Shown: positions 25,699-32,590, counted from the first letter of the stretch. The stretch is DNA of 64,000 nucleotides from Paludibacter propionicigenes WB4 (GCF_000183135.1 NC_014734.1:3286001-3350000); one strand, 5' to 3'. The notes: generated from the letters alone by a model not told the origin. Made by a program: numbers and translations.

Positions 25699-26382
25699 TT
25701 ACCTGATGGTTAGTTTCCAACCTACTTTTGGGATTGTTTCAATCGAAATAGCGCTGTCGTTGCTGAGTTTGGAGCGAAGTGAAAACAGGATATTATTAAG
25801 CGATGGCTCTTTGCTTTTTAAATCGGGTTCGTTCCACACCGTTTCCAGAATCTCTTTTTTGGAGAGTACTCTGCCCCGATTTTTGAACAGCATGTTTAGT
25901 ACAGCGCATTCATTTTTCGGTAAGTGGATCTTTTCGGTCTCCAGTTGCAGGCTTTGTTCGCTGGCGGAAAACAGGTAGTTACCAATACGGCTTACTTCGT
26001 CACAAATGGTTTTGCGTTCGTTGCGCTGCAGTAGCTCATTAATGCGTAGCACCAACTCGCGCATACCGAAGGGTTTTTTCAGATAATCTACGTTGCCCAA
26101 CTGAAAGCCGGTCTGCAGGTCTTCTGCCTGAGTGCGCGAGGTGATAAATATGATGGGTAACTGAGCCGTTTGCCGTATTTTAGCTCCTGTTTCGAATCCA
26201 TTCATTACGCCTTTCAGGTTTACATCCAGCAGTATGATGCATGGACAAAAGCGTGTCATTGTTTGCAACACTTTCTCGCCTTCATCCACATGCTGTACTT
26301 CAAATCCTTCCGCTTCCAACCCATCGGTCAGCATAAAGGCCAAATTCGCATCATCTTCAACCAAGAGTACTTTTGTCTTCAT
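25699..26382 (-). CDS. OmpR-family response regulator
   Basis: A 227-residue two-domain regulator. The receiver has acidic residues E9-D10-D11, phospho-acceptor Asp in IILLDVNLKG near 54, FITSR and the Lys in LKKPFGMREL. The C-terminal winged helix (about 130-227) includes LPKNECAVLNMLFKNRGRVLSKKEILETVW and the recognition region LNNILFSLRSKLSND. It would bind DNA as a phosphorylated dimer. The kinase at 26690-28033 is its likely partner. The pair resembles the RprX/RprY type of Bacteroidales (RprY-like), but the two genes are separated by about 300 bp of repeats. Confidence 0.93.
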   Translation of the reverse strand: MKTKVLLVEDDANLAFMLTDGLEAEGFEVQHVDEGEKVLQTMTRFCPCIILLDVNLKGVMNGFETGAKIRQTAQLPIIFITSRTQAEDLQTGFQLGNVDYLKKPFGMRELVLRINELLQRNERKTICDEVSRIGNYLFSASEQSLQLETEKIHLPKNECAVLNMLFKNRGRVLSKKEILETVWNEPDLKSKEPSLNNILFSLRSKLSNDSAISIETIPKVGWKLTIR

Positions 26383-26402
26383 TTCTTTTTACTGTTATTT
26401 GT

Positions 26403-26578
26403 TCGCTTTGCTCACGATATTTACTCGCTACGCTCATGATATTAGCTCACGTTGTTCGCGATATTTACTCGCTACGCTCGTGATATTTACTCGCTTTGCT
26501 CGTGATATTAATTCGCTACGCTCACGATATTAACTTGCTTCGCTCGTGATATTTGTTCGCTACGCTCACGTTATTATT
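26403..26578. repeat. Tandem array of eight 22-bp units
   Basis: Units start exactly every 22 bases from 26403 (26403, 26425, 26447 and so on to 26557). The consensus is TCGCTACGCTCGTGATATTTAC, shown here only as the motif GCTACGCTC plus GATATTTAC. Variation is mostly CTACG/CTTTG and CGTG/CACG, changes that keep partial self-complementarity. 22 is not a multiple of three, so the array is not coding. Confidence 0.92.
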
Positions 26579-26593
26579 TACTATCGAGAAGCA

Positions 26594-26665
26594 AATAACG
26601 CCCGAAGGGCAAATATCGCGCAGCTAATATCAACGAAGTTTAATAACGCCCGAAGGGCAAATATC
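26594..26665. repeat. 24-bp direct repeat, two copies, complementary in part to the 22-bp array
   Basis: Identical 24-base copies at 26594-26617 and 26642-26665 contain AATAACGCCCGAAGGGC followed by AAATATC. GATATTT in the array pairs with AAATATC here, and GCCCGAAGGGC is itself a small palindrome. AAGCAAATAACG just before the first copy is shared with the hairpin at 8211-8235. Confidence 0.8.
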
Positions 26666-26689
26666 AACGAAGTAAATCCCCCGCAGGGC

Positions 26690-28033
26690 TTATACCGGAA
26701 GGCTTAGGATAAATTCGCTCCCTTTGCCGGGTTCGCTTTGCACTTCTATGTGTCCGGCGTGTTTTTCTACTACGGTTTTCACGTAGCTGAGTCCTATTCC
26801 AAAACCCGAAGGCGATCCGGATGCGGTGTTGAGCCGGGTATATTTTTCAAACACGCTCGATAGTTTTTCGGGATTGATCCCTATGCCGTTATCCTGTACC
26901 GAGAGCCTGAGCAAATCTTTCATTCGGTTGATACGAATCAATATATTCACCGACACACCCGAATATTTAATGGCATTGTCAATCAGGTTGGCAATGCATT
27001 GCCGCAGGTGGTCTTTATCGGCCTTAATCTGTATATCGGCGTCCGTGTTTTCTATTTCTATGCTGATGTCTTTCTCGGTGATGGCAGAGAATTGTTCTTT
27101 CAGTTTCCGGACTTCTTCCACCAGATTGAAGTCAGAATAATTCAGCTTGAAAACTCCTTCTTCGGCCATGGACAGGGTCATGATCATGGTAATTTTCTCC
27201 GACATATCTTTGGTCGCTTCTTTCGAAATAGCCAGATAGCGTTCCTTCTTGGCTTTGTTTTCATCAATCCCCGGTCTGGACAGGGCTTCCAGCGCCAAAT
27301 GCAGTTGAGCCACGGGGCGCTTGAGCTCGTGAGCGGTGTGTCCGAAAAAGTCGTTCTTCACTTTCATCAGCATTTTTTGGCGTGCCTGCGAGCGGAACAG
27401 AAACCAGAGCCCATAGAAACAAAACAGCGCTACCAGTACCGAGCTGGCCAACAGAATCCCCATGCGCTTGAAAATGATGGCAAAAGGATTGATCAGTACC
27501 AACTGCAAGCTTATCTTTTTGTCCAAATCTATGTCCTGTATCTGCGACGGAATCTGAAATACCGATAGCGCCGGCTGTTGTGCGGAGTGTTCTTTTACCT
27601 TCCCCGTTTTACAATCTATTATCCTCACTACATATTTCGACTCGATATTTTTTGCCTTCAGTATGGCGCCAGTTATGCTGTCCAGCTTGTGTAGGTTCAT
27701 GGGTACTGTATTACTTACAAATCGGTTTAAAATCAATGTTGTAAGTAATGTTAGGTTGTCTTTATACGCCTTTGCTTCGCTCATGGTGTATTGCGTTGAG
27801 TTCTGCTTCGTGCGTGGGGGAGGCGTTTTGAGTGTGTCTTCGCCGGATTGGTGCTTGTAAAACGTGTTCCGTTGGTTGAGTTCGGTACGAAAAGCCTCAT
27901 CAATCACCGCGTCCGACTCGTGTGTGAGGTAGCTGCGTGCTTGCTTGTAGTTGGTGTAAACAAGATAGGCCTGCATAGACAGGATAAGACCTATTCCAAG
28001 CAAGGACAGATACATAATTACACGGGTTTTCAT
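26690..28033 (-). CDS. Membrane sensor histidine kinase (HisKA type)
   Basis: A 447-residue kinase. TM1 lies at about 5-27 and TM2 at about 190-212, enclosing a periplasmic sensor region with no recognised domain. There is no HAMP domain. The HisKA box is FFGHTAHELKRPVAQLHLAL (phospho-His near 236). The ATPase domain has IANLIDNAIKYS (N box), LSVQDNGIGI (G1) and SGFGIGLSYVKTVVEKHAG (G2). It is the presumed partner of the OmpR-type regulator downstream. Similar short kinases with KRPVAQL after the His are common in Bacteroidales. Confidence 0.93.
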   Translation of the reverse strand: MKTRVIMYLSLLGIGLILSMQAYLVYTNYKQARSYLTHESDAVIDEAFRTELNQRNTFYKHQSGEDTLKTPPPRTKQNSTQYTMSEAKAYKDNLTLLTTLILNRFVSNTVPMNLHKLDSITGAILKAKNIESKYVVRIIDCKTGKVKEHSAQQPALSVFQIPSQIQDIDLDKKISLQLVLINPFAIIFKRMGILLASSVLVALFCFYGLWFLFRSQARQKMLMKVKNDFFGHTAHELKRPVAQLHLALEALSRPGIDENKAKKERYLAISKEATKDMSEKITMIMTLSMAEEGVFKLNYSDFNLVEEVRKLKEQFSAITEKDISIEIENTDADIQIKADKDHLRQCIANLIDNAIKYSGVSVNILIRINRMKDLLRLSVQDNGIGINPEKLSSVFEKYTRLNTASGSPSGFGIGLSYVKTVVEKHAGHIEVQSEPGKGSEFILSLPV

Positions 28034-28098
28034 ATTCGATTTTAGGGATAATACAGGTTCAAAAGTCTCTTCTCCGTTTTATTGAGAATTATTAACTC

Positions 28099-28106
28099 CA
28101 AAAGTA
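28099..28106 (-). promoter_or_regulatory. Candidate -7 box for the HisKA kinase gene
   Basis: TACTTTTG on the minus strand, 65 bp upstream of the kinase start. Confidence 0.5.
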
Positions 28107-28210
28107 CGAAAAATTAGAACTTAATTAGAAAAAAATGATAAAAAAATTATAACTACCTGAAAATAAATGGTATAATATTGTGGCTTCATTCATCTTTAAA
28201 TACAAAATAT

Positions 28211-28339
28211 ATGAAAAAGATTACAGAAGCTACGGGAAATTACCTTCAAACGGACTTGCTCCAAGGTAGACAAATGATGAAAGAGATATGGGTACTCATA
28301 CCAAATGCGGATGGAACATCAACATGGGTTTGGGTATAG
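28211..28339 (+). CDS. Possible 42-residue peptide gene
   Basis: ATG at 28211, TAG at 28337-28339. The product begins MKKITEATGNYLQTDLL, has no signal peptide or membrane helix, and ends in an aromatic tail TSTWVWV. In favour: a good start context, sensible amino acid composition and a hairpin terminator 70 bp downstream. Against: short length and no recognised family. It is the only ORF in the first half of this intergenic region. Confidence 0.4.
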   Translation: MKKITEATGNYLQTDLLQGRQMMKEIWVLIPNADGTSTWVWV

Positions 28340-28410
28340 AAAAAAAGTTATGTTTTGCATTTTTTCTGTTGTTTAAGAGAAGTAGTATAGTGAACAATAT
28401 CTTCTTCCAA

Positions 28411-28446
28411 ATCCGGCAAGCGCTAAACCTCGTTTGCCGGATATTT
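28411..28446 (+). terminator. Terminator-like hairpin after the peptide ORF
   Basis: 12-bp stem ATCCGGCAAGCG/CGTTTGCCGGAT (28411-28422 and 28431-28442; one G-U pair), 8-base loop, followed by ATTTTG. Confidence 0.6.
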
Positions 28447-28587
28447 TGAAAAAATAAGCGAGAGAATTACAATAGAGCAGGGTCACTTAGAAACTAGTGA
28501 AAGCCCGAGAACCAAAAATAATTGCTGCCGGGCATAAAGCAGCTTTGCCGGTGACTGCGGGAGTCCGATTCCGACTGAACGAAAGGC

Positions 28588-28816
28588 GGCGCAGCCCACG
28601 CAAGCTTAACCACGATTGCAGGAATAGTGGCGCAGCGCTCGCAAGCTTAATCGCAGCTGCGGGATAAGTGGCGCAGCCCGCGCAAGTTCAATCGCAGTTG
28701 CAGGAAAGGCGGCGAGGAGCCCGCAAGCTTAACCACCATTGCAGGCAAAGTGGCGCTGTCCCCGCAAGCTTAACCGCAGTTGTGGGCAAGGTGGGGAGGA
28801 GCCCGCAAGCTTACAT
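28588..28816. repeat. GC-rich tandem array of a 41-bp unit, 5.6 copies
   Basis: Units start at 28588, 28629, 28670, 28711, 28752 and 28793. Each has GGCG-(C/A)AG..C.CGCAAGCTTAA, then a variable middle with GCAGTTGCAGG, then AAAGT or AAGGC. CGCAAGCTT is nearly invariant. The unit is richer in G+C than its surroundings. 41 is not divisible by three and no ORF spans it. Confidence 0.92.
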
Positions 28817-28887
28817 GTTAAATAGGTTATCTAAGCAATAAAATATTCACTGATATTTTATCCTGAAATAACATTCAGAAAATAAGA

Positions 28888-28917
28888 CTTGTAACTCGTA
28901 ACTTGTAACTCGTAACT
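28888..28917 (+). repeat. Direct repeats of CTCGTAAC / CTTGTAAC
   Basis: CTTGTAACTCGTAACTTG followed by TAACTCGTAAC, immediately before the DUF6261-like gene. Shares ACTCGTAAC with 10561-10596. Confidence 0.6.
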
Positions 28918-28967
28918 ATTTATCTCAACGATTGAAAGAACTAACTTTAAATTGAATATAACAAATT

Positions 28968-29678
28968 ATGAAAAGACATCTTACTGCTTTGAATGTAGAT
29001 ACGCTCGGTCAGTTGGGCGTACGCGTCAGCGAAATTTCGGCTCCATACGGGTTTGCAAGCGGCAATCCTCTGTTGGAGCGGGTAAATACCGTAAAAAACG
29101 TATATGTGGAAGTGCTGGATAAGAATACTTACAGCGGACACGGGAAACTGGTACGTCAAGCCGATGGAGTGTTCGACAACCGTTTTCTGCGCATGCGCGA
29201 TTTACTTACTTCTTTTATTGATATCGACGGATTGGCGGCGCATCAGGATGCGGTAGATCTGTATGCCGTTTTCGATACTCACGGGCTCGACCTGTATCAC
29301 ATGAGCTATGGCGACGAACTGATACATGCCGATGCGCTGATAGCTGACCTTGATAAACGCGAAAATCAGGGACGCATAGCTCGTCTGAATCTGCAGGAAG
29401 TATACGCATTGCTGAAAGAAGCATACCAGGTGCTTAAAAGTCTGACAAACGAACAGACTACGGCCAATGCAGCCTTGCGCGCCATGGAGTCGTCCACATC
29501 GCTCCGTCGGAACCTGGAAGATGCCCTGCGCAGCTACCTCGATTATGTGGATATAATGGCTCAGATAGATGCCAACTGGAAACCTATGCAACTGGAGCTG
29601 ATCGAAGCCGTGAAAGCTGCCGTGAACAGCAAAAGAAATTCTCCCAAGAAAGACGATAAAACCACAAAAACTAAATAA
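28968..29678 (+). CDS. Helical protein of unknown function (DUF6261-like)
   Basis: 236 residues, predicted mostly helical, soluble, no signal peptide, with a Lys-rich tail (SPKKDDKTTKTK). The N-terminal RHLTALNVDTLGQL and the RFLRMRDLLTSF region resemble DUF6261 proteins, a family nearly confined to Bacteroidetes and often present in several copies per genome; this is from memory. Codon use is closer to the core genes than to the AT-rich small genes that follow. A terminator follows. No function known. Confidence 0.6.
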   Translation: MKRHLTALNVDTLGQLGVRVSEISAPYGFASGNPLLERVNTVKNVYVEVLDKNTYSGHGKLVRQADGVFDNRFLRMRDLLTSFIDIDGLAAHQDAVDLYAVFDTHGLDLYHMSYGDELIHADALIADLDKRENQGRIARLNLQEVYALLKEAYQVLKSLTNEQTTANAALRAMESSTSLRRNLEDALRSYLDYVDIMAQIDANWKPMQLELIEAVKAAVNSKRNSPKKDDKTTKTK

Positions 29679-29693
29679 GATCACTTAAAAATG

Positions 29694-29725
29694 CAAAACC
29701 TCTGACGAAGGTCGGAGGTTTTGTT
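29694..29725 (+). terminator. Terminator after the DUF6261-like gene
   Basis: Stem CAAAACCTCTGAC/GTCGGAGGTTTTG with a 4-base GAAG loop (one mismatch), 15 bp after the stop codon. Confidence 0.75.
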
Positions 29726-29758
29726 CTCTGATTGCAGCCAATGGGCAATCATTCTGTT

Positions 29759-29965
29759 ATGGAAAACTTTTACGTAAATATAGATGCACAACCCAACGGC
29801 GACCACGAGGTACACAGTGCCAAATGTCTCTACTTCCATACACTCGAAAACAGAAAGTACCTGGGCATATTCCGCACCTGTACCGACGCTGTAGCATTTG
29901 CCAAAAATATTTATCCACAAGCCAACGGTTGCTATTATTGCTGCAGGGCGGCTCATAAGAGGTAG
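29759..29965 (+). CDS. Small Cys/His-rich protein, probable metal binder (copy 1)
   Basis: 68 residues from the ATG at 29759. The open frame begins nine codons earlier, but the paralogue at 30023 starts at the equivalent Met. Conserved with the paralogue: NGDHEVH, a Cys four residues later, CTDAV..AK, and NGCYYCCRA.H near the C-terminus. The spaced His and Cys residues look like a treble-clef or Ada-type zinc site, but the fold is inference. It is one of a tandem pair directly upstream of an HNH nuclease gene. Confidence 0.7.
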   Translation: MENFYVNIDAQPNGDHEVHSAKCLYFHTLENRKYLGIFRTCTDAVAFAKNIYPQANGCYYCCRAAHKR

Positions 29966-30022
29966 GGGGAGAAGAGAGATGATATTTTACTTATTACAAA
30001 TAAACTTTAAAATCTAATTATT

Positions 30023-30229
30023 ATGGACTATTATTATGTGAACACAAAAGAACAATCCAATGGAGATCATGAAGTGCACAAAAGTACTTGTAGTTATTTA
30101 CCAGCAGCCGAAAATAAATTGGCTCTAGGTTATTTTGATTCATGCACTGATGCAGTGAAAGAAGCAAAGAAAACTTATCAACAGTCCAACGGATGTTATT
30201 ATTGCTGTAGAGCATGTCATACGAGCTAA
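30023..30229 (+). CDS. Small Cys/His-rich protein, probable metal binder (copy 2)
   Basis: 68 residues, MDYYYVNTKEQSNGDHEVHK onward, clearly paralogous to the gene at 29759. It shares SNGDHEVH, C at the same spacing, LGYFDSCTDAVKEAKKTY and NGCYYCCRACH. The DNA of the two copies has diverged strongly: copy 2 is much more AT-rich than copy 1, so they probably arrived separately or are an old duplication. The HNH gene starts 32 bp downstream. No function known. Confidence 0.72.
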   Translation: MDYYYVNTKEQSNGDHEVHKSTCSYLPAAENKLALGYFDSCTDAVKEAKKTYQQSNGCYYCCRACHTS

Positions 30230-30261
30230 AAATATGAAATAAACTATTAAATTTTTGAGAT

Positions 30262-30564
30262 ATGGTAAGAAGACATAATACAGATCGAAATGGTAATAGC
30301 TGGTCAGAAGCAACTAAAAAGGTAGTATGGAATAAAGGAGCAATTATTCCTGGTTATCCTTCAGAGGTTTGGAGGAGTGATAAATGTGGTAAGGTTATGA
30401 AATACTCTGAACATGGAAATAGAAGTTCAGATTATGGTTGGGAAATAGATCATATAACTCCAGTTGCATATGGCGGGTCTGATGATTTAAATAACTTACA
30501 ACCTTTAAATTGGAGTAATAACGTTGATAAAAGTGATAAATTATATTGGACTTGTCCCCGCTAG
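30262..30564 (+). CDS. Small HNH endonuclease
   Basis: 100 residues. The beta-beta-alpha-metal motif is in the C-terminal half: YGWEIDHITPVAYGGSDDL with the catalytic His (about 73), then NNLQPLNWSNNVDKSD. The third position, often His, is occupied by Asn/Asp in WSNNVDKSD. The N-terminal half lacks the CxxC pair common in HNH proteins; it has a single Cys in DKCGKVM. It is likely a DNA nuclease, but its biological target (defence, mobile element or repair) is not visible. It follows the paired Cys/His proteins and is AT-rich. Confidence 0.8.
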   Translation: MVRRHNTDRNGNSWSEATKKVVWNKGAIIPGYPSEVWRSDKCGKVMKYSEHGNRSSDYGWEIDHITPVAYGGSDDLNNLQPLNWSNNVDKSDKLYWTCPR

Positions 30565-30677
30565 TCCTATTTTCTATCAATATAAGACAAGTTTCTTAAT
30601 CTGAATTACGAACTAAGAATCAATGAAAAAAGTAAAACTGAAGATAGCATAACAACTAAAGGTTTCAATAATTACTT

Positions 30678-31121
30678 ATGGGCAAGAAATATTCAAAAGA
30701 TTTAGACGAACTAATAGCATTAGTTTCTTATTTGTCAATGACTAAGTATAAAAGTATGCGTCCATCTCGCTTGGCTCAAAGGCTTTCACTTGATAAAAGC
30801 AATGTTTTGAGAATACTTAATGAATACAAGGCTATCTTCCGAAAATCTCAAGTCATAAGTCATACTTCTGGAGAACATTATTATACATTACATTTGAGAT
30901 ATGCCTTGAGATGGGTTAATGAAGATATAAACCAAGATAACGATGATACAGTTCAAGAAAATTTACCTCCAGAGTATCTTACTACTCTTTTAAACTTTGT
31001 TGTTGATAGGGCTGCTTTAGAAGAGACGACTAAAAATACTCAGATAAAGAATATAGTTACCATGATTGCTGCTATTATAGCCGCATTAGCCGCTATAACA
31101 GCAGCTGTTTTATCTGCATGA
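30678..31121 (+). CDS. Winged-helix protein with a C-terminal membrane anchor
   Basis: 147 residues. Residues about 8-75 look like a winged helix (YKSMRPSRLAQRLSLDKSNVLRILNEYKAIFRKS, with a Ser/Asp-rich recognition helix), and SGEHYYTLHLRYALRW would be the wing. A linker with several acidic residues leads to residues 110-124. The last 23 residues (NIVTMIAAIIAALAAITAAV) form one Ala/Ile-rich membrane helix. The arrangement suggests a tail-anchored regulator or sensor. It is strongly AT-rich with no close neighbour on the same transcript. No family recognised. Confidence 0.6.
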   Translation: MGKKYSKDLDELIALVSYLSMTKYKSMRPSRLAQRLSLDKSNVLRILNEYKAIFRKSQVISHTSGEHYYTLHLRYALRWVNEDINQDNDDTVQENLPPEYLTTLLNFVVDRAALEETTKNTQIKNIVTMIAAIIAALAAITAAVLSA

Positions 31122-31433
31122 GTAAGAATAAATACAATACAAAATTAAAACTAAAATTGAAATTCAGTTCTTCCTTGTATATATGTTTGAGTTAGTTTTT
31201 TGCTGAAAATTTAAAACTTTGTCTTACTAGATTGAAAGTTCTTGCTTTCTATATTGAAAAATACAGAGTACTAATCTCCTCCGCTCCCGCTCGATTGTAT
31301 CGCCTAGGTGTGAAGAAATAAGGTTTTGAATGGGTTGCCACGCGTTGCGATCTAACGGCATCAAGGGCTAAAACACAAAGTCCAAAACAATAAATAATTA
31401 CGCACTATTAATGCAAATTTAAAACAACAACAA
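31122..31433. other. Intergenic region holding intergenic element copy 1
   Basis: 312 bp. The left half (31122-31275) is AT-rich with nothing recognised. The right half holds the 92-bp element at 31276-31367, followed by a 66-bp AT-rich leader of the PLAT gene. Confidence 0.6.
31276..31367 (+). repeat. Cassette-region intergenic element, copy 1 (92 bp)
   Basis: Begins CTCCTCCGCTCCCGC, contains CGATTGTATCG, the invariant core AATAAGGTTTTGAATG, and a terminal hairpin TGCC...CGTT/AACG...GGCA followed by TCAAGGG. Matches copies at 31921-32013 and 34125-34215 in order of motifs and length. Confidence 0.85.
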
Positions 31434-31892
31434 ATGGAATCAAAAATCAATGATGAGCAATTATTAGCAAGAACAAAATGTCAGTACAAGATTGAAGTAA
31501 AAACAGCAAACGTAAAAAATGCTGGTACCGATGACAATGTTTATATACAGATATTTGGAGAGGTAAAAGGAAAAGGAGCAACAGAAAAAAGAGAAACAAA
31601 AAGCTTTAAACTTGATAACTCTTCAGATAATTTTGAAAAAAATCAGATTGATACATTCTTTAAGGATGAAGATAATGTAGGAGAATTGACTCACATCATA
31701 GTTGTTGCGGATAAAAAAGGGGACAAACCAGGTTGGTTAATCGATTTTATAAGAATTATTGTTAACGATAAAGTTTCGACATTTACGAATACGAAGAAAA
31801 TCTGGCTGACAGCTGATGATCATGGTAATTTGACAGAACTCTTATTGAAAGTTGACAAAAAAATAGTAGAAGATAAAGATGTTGTGAGCTGA
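31434..31892 (+). CDS. Stand-alone PLAT/LH2 domain protein
   Basis: 152 residues. After a short acidic leader the whole protein matches the PLAT beta-sandwich: YKIEVKTANVKNAGTDDNVYIQIFG (about 19-43), a charged mid-segment with SFKLDNSSDNFEKNQIDTF, and VGELTHIIVVADKKGDKPGWLIDFIRI (about 83-109), the characteristic strand with Trp. PLAT domains mediate lipid or protein contacts in lipoxygenases, polycystins and alpha-toxins, usually joined to another domain. Here it is alone and without a signal peptide. AT-rich, flanked by two copies of the intergenic element. Confidence 0.78.
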   Translation: MESKINDEQLLARTKCQYKIEVKTANVKNAGTDDNVYIQIFGEVKGKGATEKRETKSFKLDNSSDNFEKNQIDTFFKDEDNVGELTHIIVVADKKGDKPGWLIDFIRIIVNDKVSTFTNTKKIWLTADDHGNLTELLLKVDKKIVEDKDVVS

Positions 31893-31920
31893 GATATGTT
31901 TTGTTGAGCCGGATCAAAAG

Positions 31921-32013
31921 TTCCTCCGCTCCCGCGCGATTGTATCGCGTGGGTGTGAAGAAATAAGGTTTTGAATGTATTGCCGCACGATGTAATTCGT
32001 GCGGCAGCAAGGG
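31921..32013 (+). repeat. Cassette-region intergenic element, copy 2 (93 bp)
   Basis: The most symmetrical copy: CGCGATTGTATCGCG is a palindrome with a 3-base loop, and TGCCGCACGA/TCGTGCGGCA is a perfect 10-bp hairpin with a 6-base loop. Between them lies the invariant core AATAAGGTTTTGAATG. Starts 28 bp after the PLAT stop codon. Confidence 0.88.
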
Positions 32014-32032
32014 AAAAAGAAAACAGATTATT

Positions 32033-32265
32033 ATGGAATTACAAATCATACAGAATAAAATTTATGAAATACGGGGTTTGAAAAATTATTCTAGACAAAT
32101 AACCTTGCGGCCATGTATGAAGTTACCGCCGGCAATTTAAATAAAGCTGTGAAACGAAACGCGGATAGATTTCCGGATGATTTTATGTTTCAGCTCACGA
32201 ACGAAGAATTTGATTTGATATTCCAAAATGGAACATCAAGTTTTGGGGGTACCTGCGCAAGATAG
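32033..32265 (+). pseudogene. Remnant of an ORF6N-domain gene
   Basis: It starts ATGGAATTACAAATC (MELQIIQNKIYEIRGLK) but the frame soon closes. Shifting frame restores [20 protein letters not shown] and then [19 protein letters not shown], the ORF6N signature normally found in 150-300 residue proteins. It ends after about 70 residues at a TAG (32263-32265). It is therefore both frameshifted and truncated. ORF6N domains occur in phage antirepressors and mobile-element proteins, so this is a trace of mobile DNA. Confidence 0.82.
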
Positions 32266-32355
32266 GGCTATTTATGAGTAAAGAATATTTTTGCATTAAA
32301 GACAATCCTTCATGTCTTAGGTTGAAGGATATTTATTAATTTGATCATTAATAAC

Positions 32356-32487
32356 ATGCCAACCACAGGTCAAAAACCAGGGAGAGGAACTTATTATTGT
32401 ACTAACTGCGGTCAGTCAGTGACGCTAGACGATGATTCAGATATTTTACCTCCATGCCCCAAATGTAGTCATACCAATTTTAGGTAG
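32356..32487 (+). CDS. 43-residue zinc-ribbon protein
   Basis: ATG at 32356, TAG at 32485-32487. The product MPTTGQKPGRGTYYCTNCGQ... has YYCTNCGQ and PPCPKCSHTNF, two CxxC knuckles 21 residues apart, a rubredoxin or zinc-ribbon pattern. The acidic stretch LDDDSD lies between them. Small proteins of this form (CxNCG...PPCPKC) recur in many bacterial genomes. Binding of zinc is expected; the role is unknown. The next hairpin (32524-32545) may end its transcript. Confidence 0.75.
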   Translation: MPTTGQKPGRGTYYCTNCGQSVTLDDDSDILPPCPKCSHTNFR

Positions 32488-32523
32488 ACAGAATGCTGGT
32501 CCCTCAGGGATTGAAACTAATTA

Positions 32524-32545
32524 ACCACGGGCGAGAGCTCGTGGT
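32524..32545. other. Hairpin ACCACGGGC / GCTCGTGGT
   Basis: 9-bp stem with a GAGA tetraloop and one G-T pair (32524-32532, 32537-32545), 37 bp after the zinc-ribbon gene. No T-run follows, so it may be a weak terminator or another structured intergenic element. Confidence 0.5.
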
Positions 32546-32590
32546 ATAATTCTCACTTGGAGATAATCAACAGCTTAATTAATTCCCAAT

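Larger units (their letters stand above)
26383..26689. other. Repeat-filled interval between kinase and response regulator genes
   Basis: 307 bp with no gene. It consists of eight 22-bp tandem units (26403-26578) and a second block (26579-26689) that contains a 24-bp direct repeat. No clear promoter for the response regulator was seen, so readthrough from the kinase gene would have to cross this interval. Confidence 0.8.
28034..28967. other. Long intergenic region: peptide ORF, hairpin and tandem array
   Basis: 934 bp between divergently oriented genes. In order: the kinase -7 box (28099-28106), a possible 42-codon gene (28211-28339), a terminator-like hairpin (28411-28446), an unassigned GC-richer stretch (28450-28587), a 41-bp tandem array (28588-28816) and ACTCGTAAC repeats (28888-28917). 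No long ORF is present. Confidence 0.75.

Noticed and set aside
26403-26578. CRISPR array
   Set aside because: The 22-bp units are directly adjacent with no unique spacers, and no cas gene is present.
28450-28816. Structured non-coding RNA or riboswitch
   Set aside because: GC-rich with local pairing, but the bulk is a simple tandem array and no known riboswitch core was recognised.
31783-32049. Minus-strand ORF of 88 residues
   Set aside because: It is antisense to the PLAT gene end and to the intergenic element; similar antisense frames recur with each element copy because the element itself is repeated.
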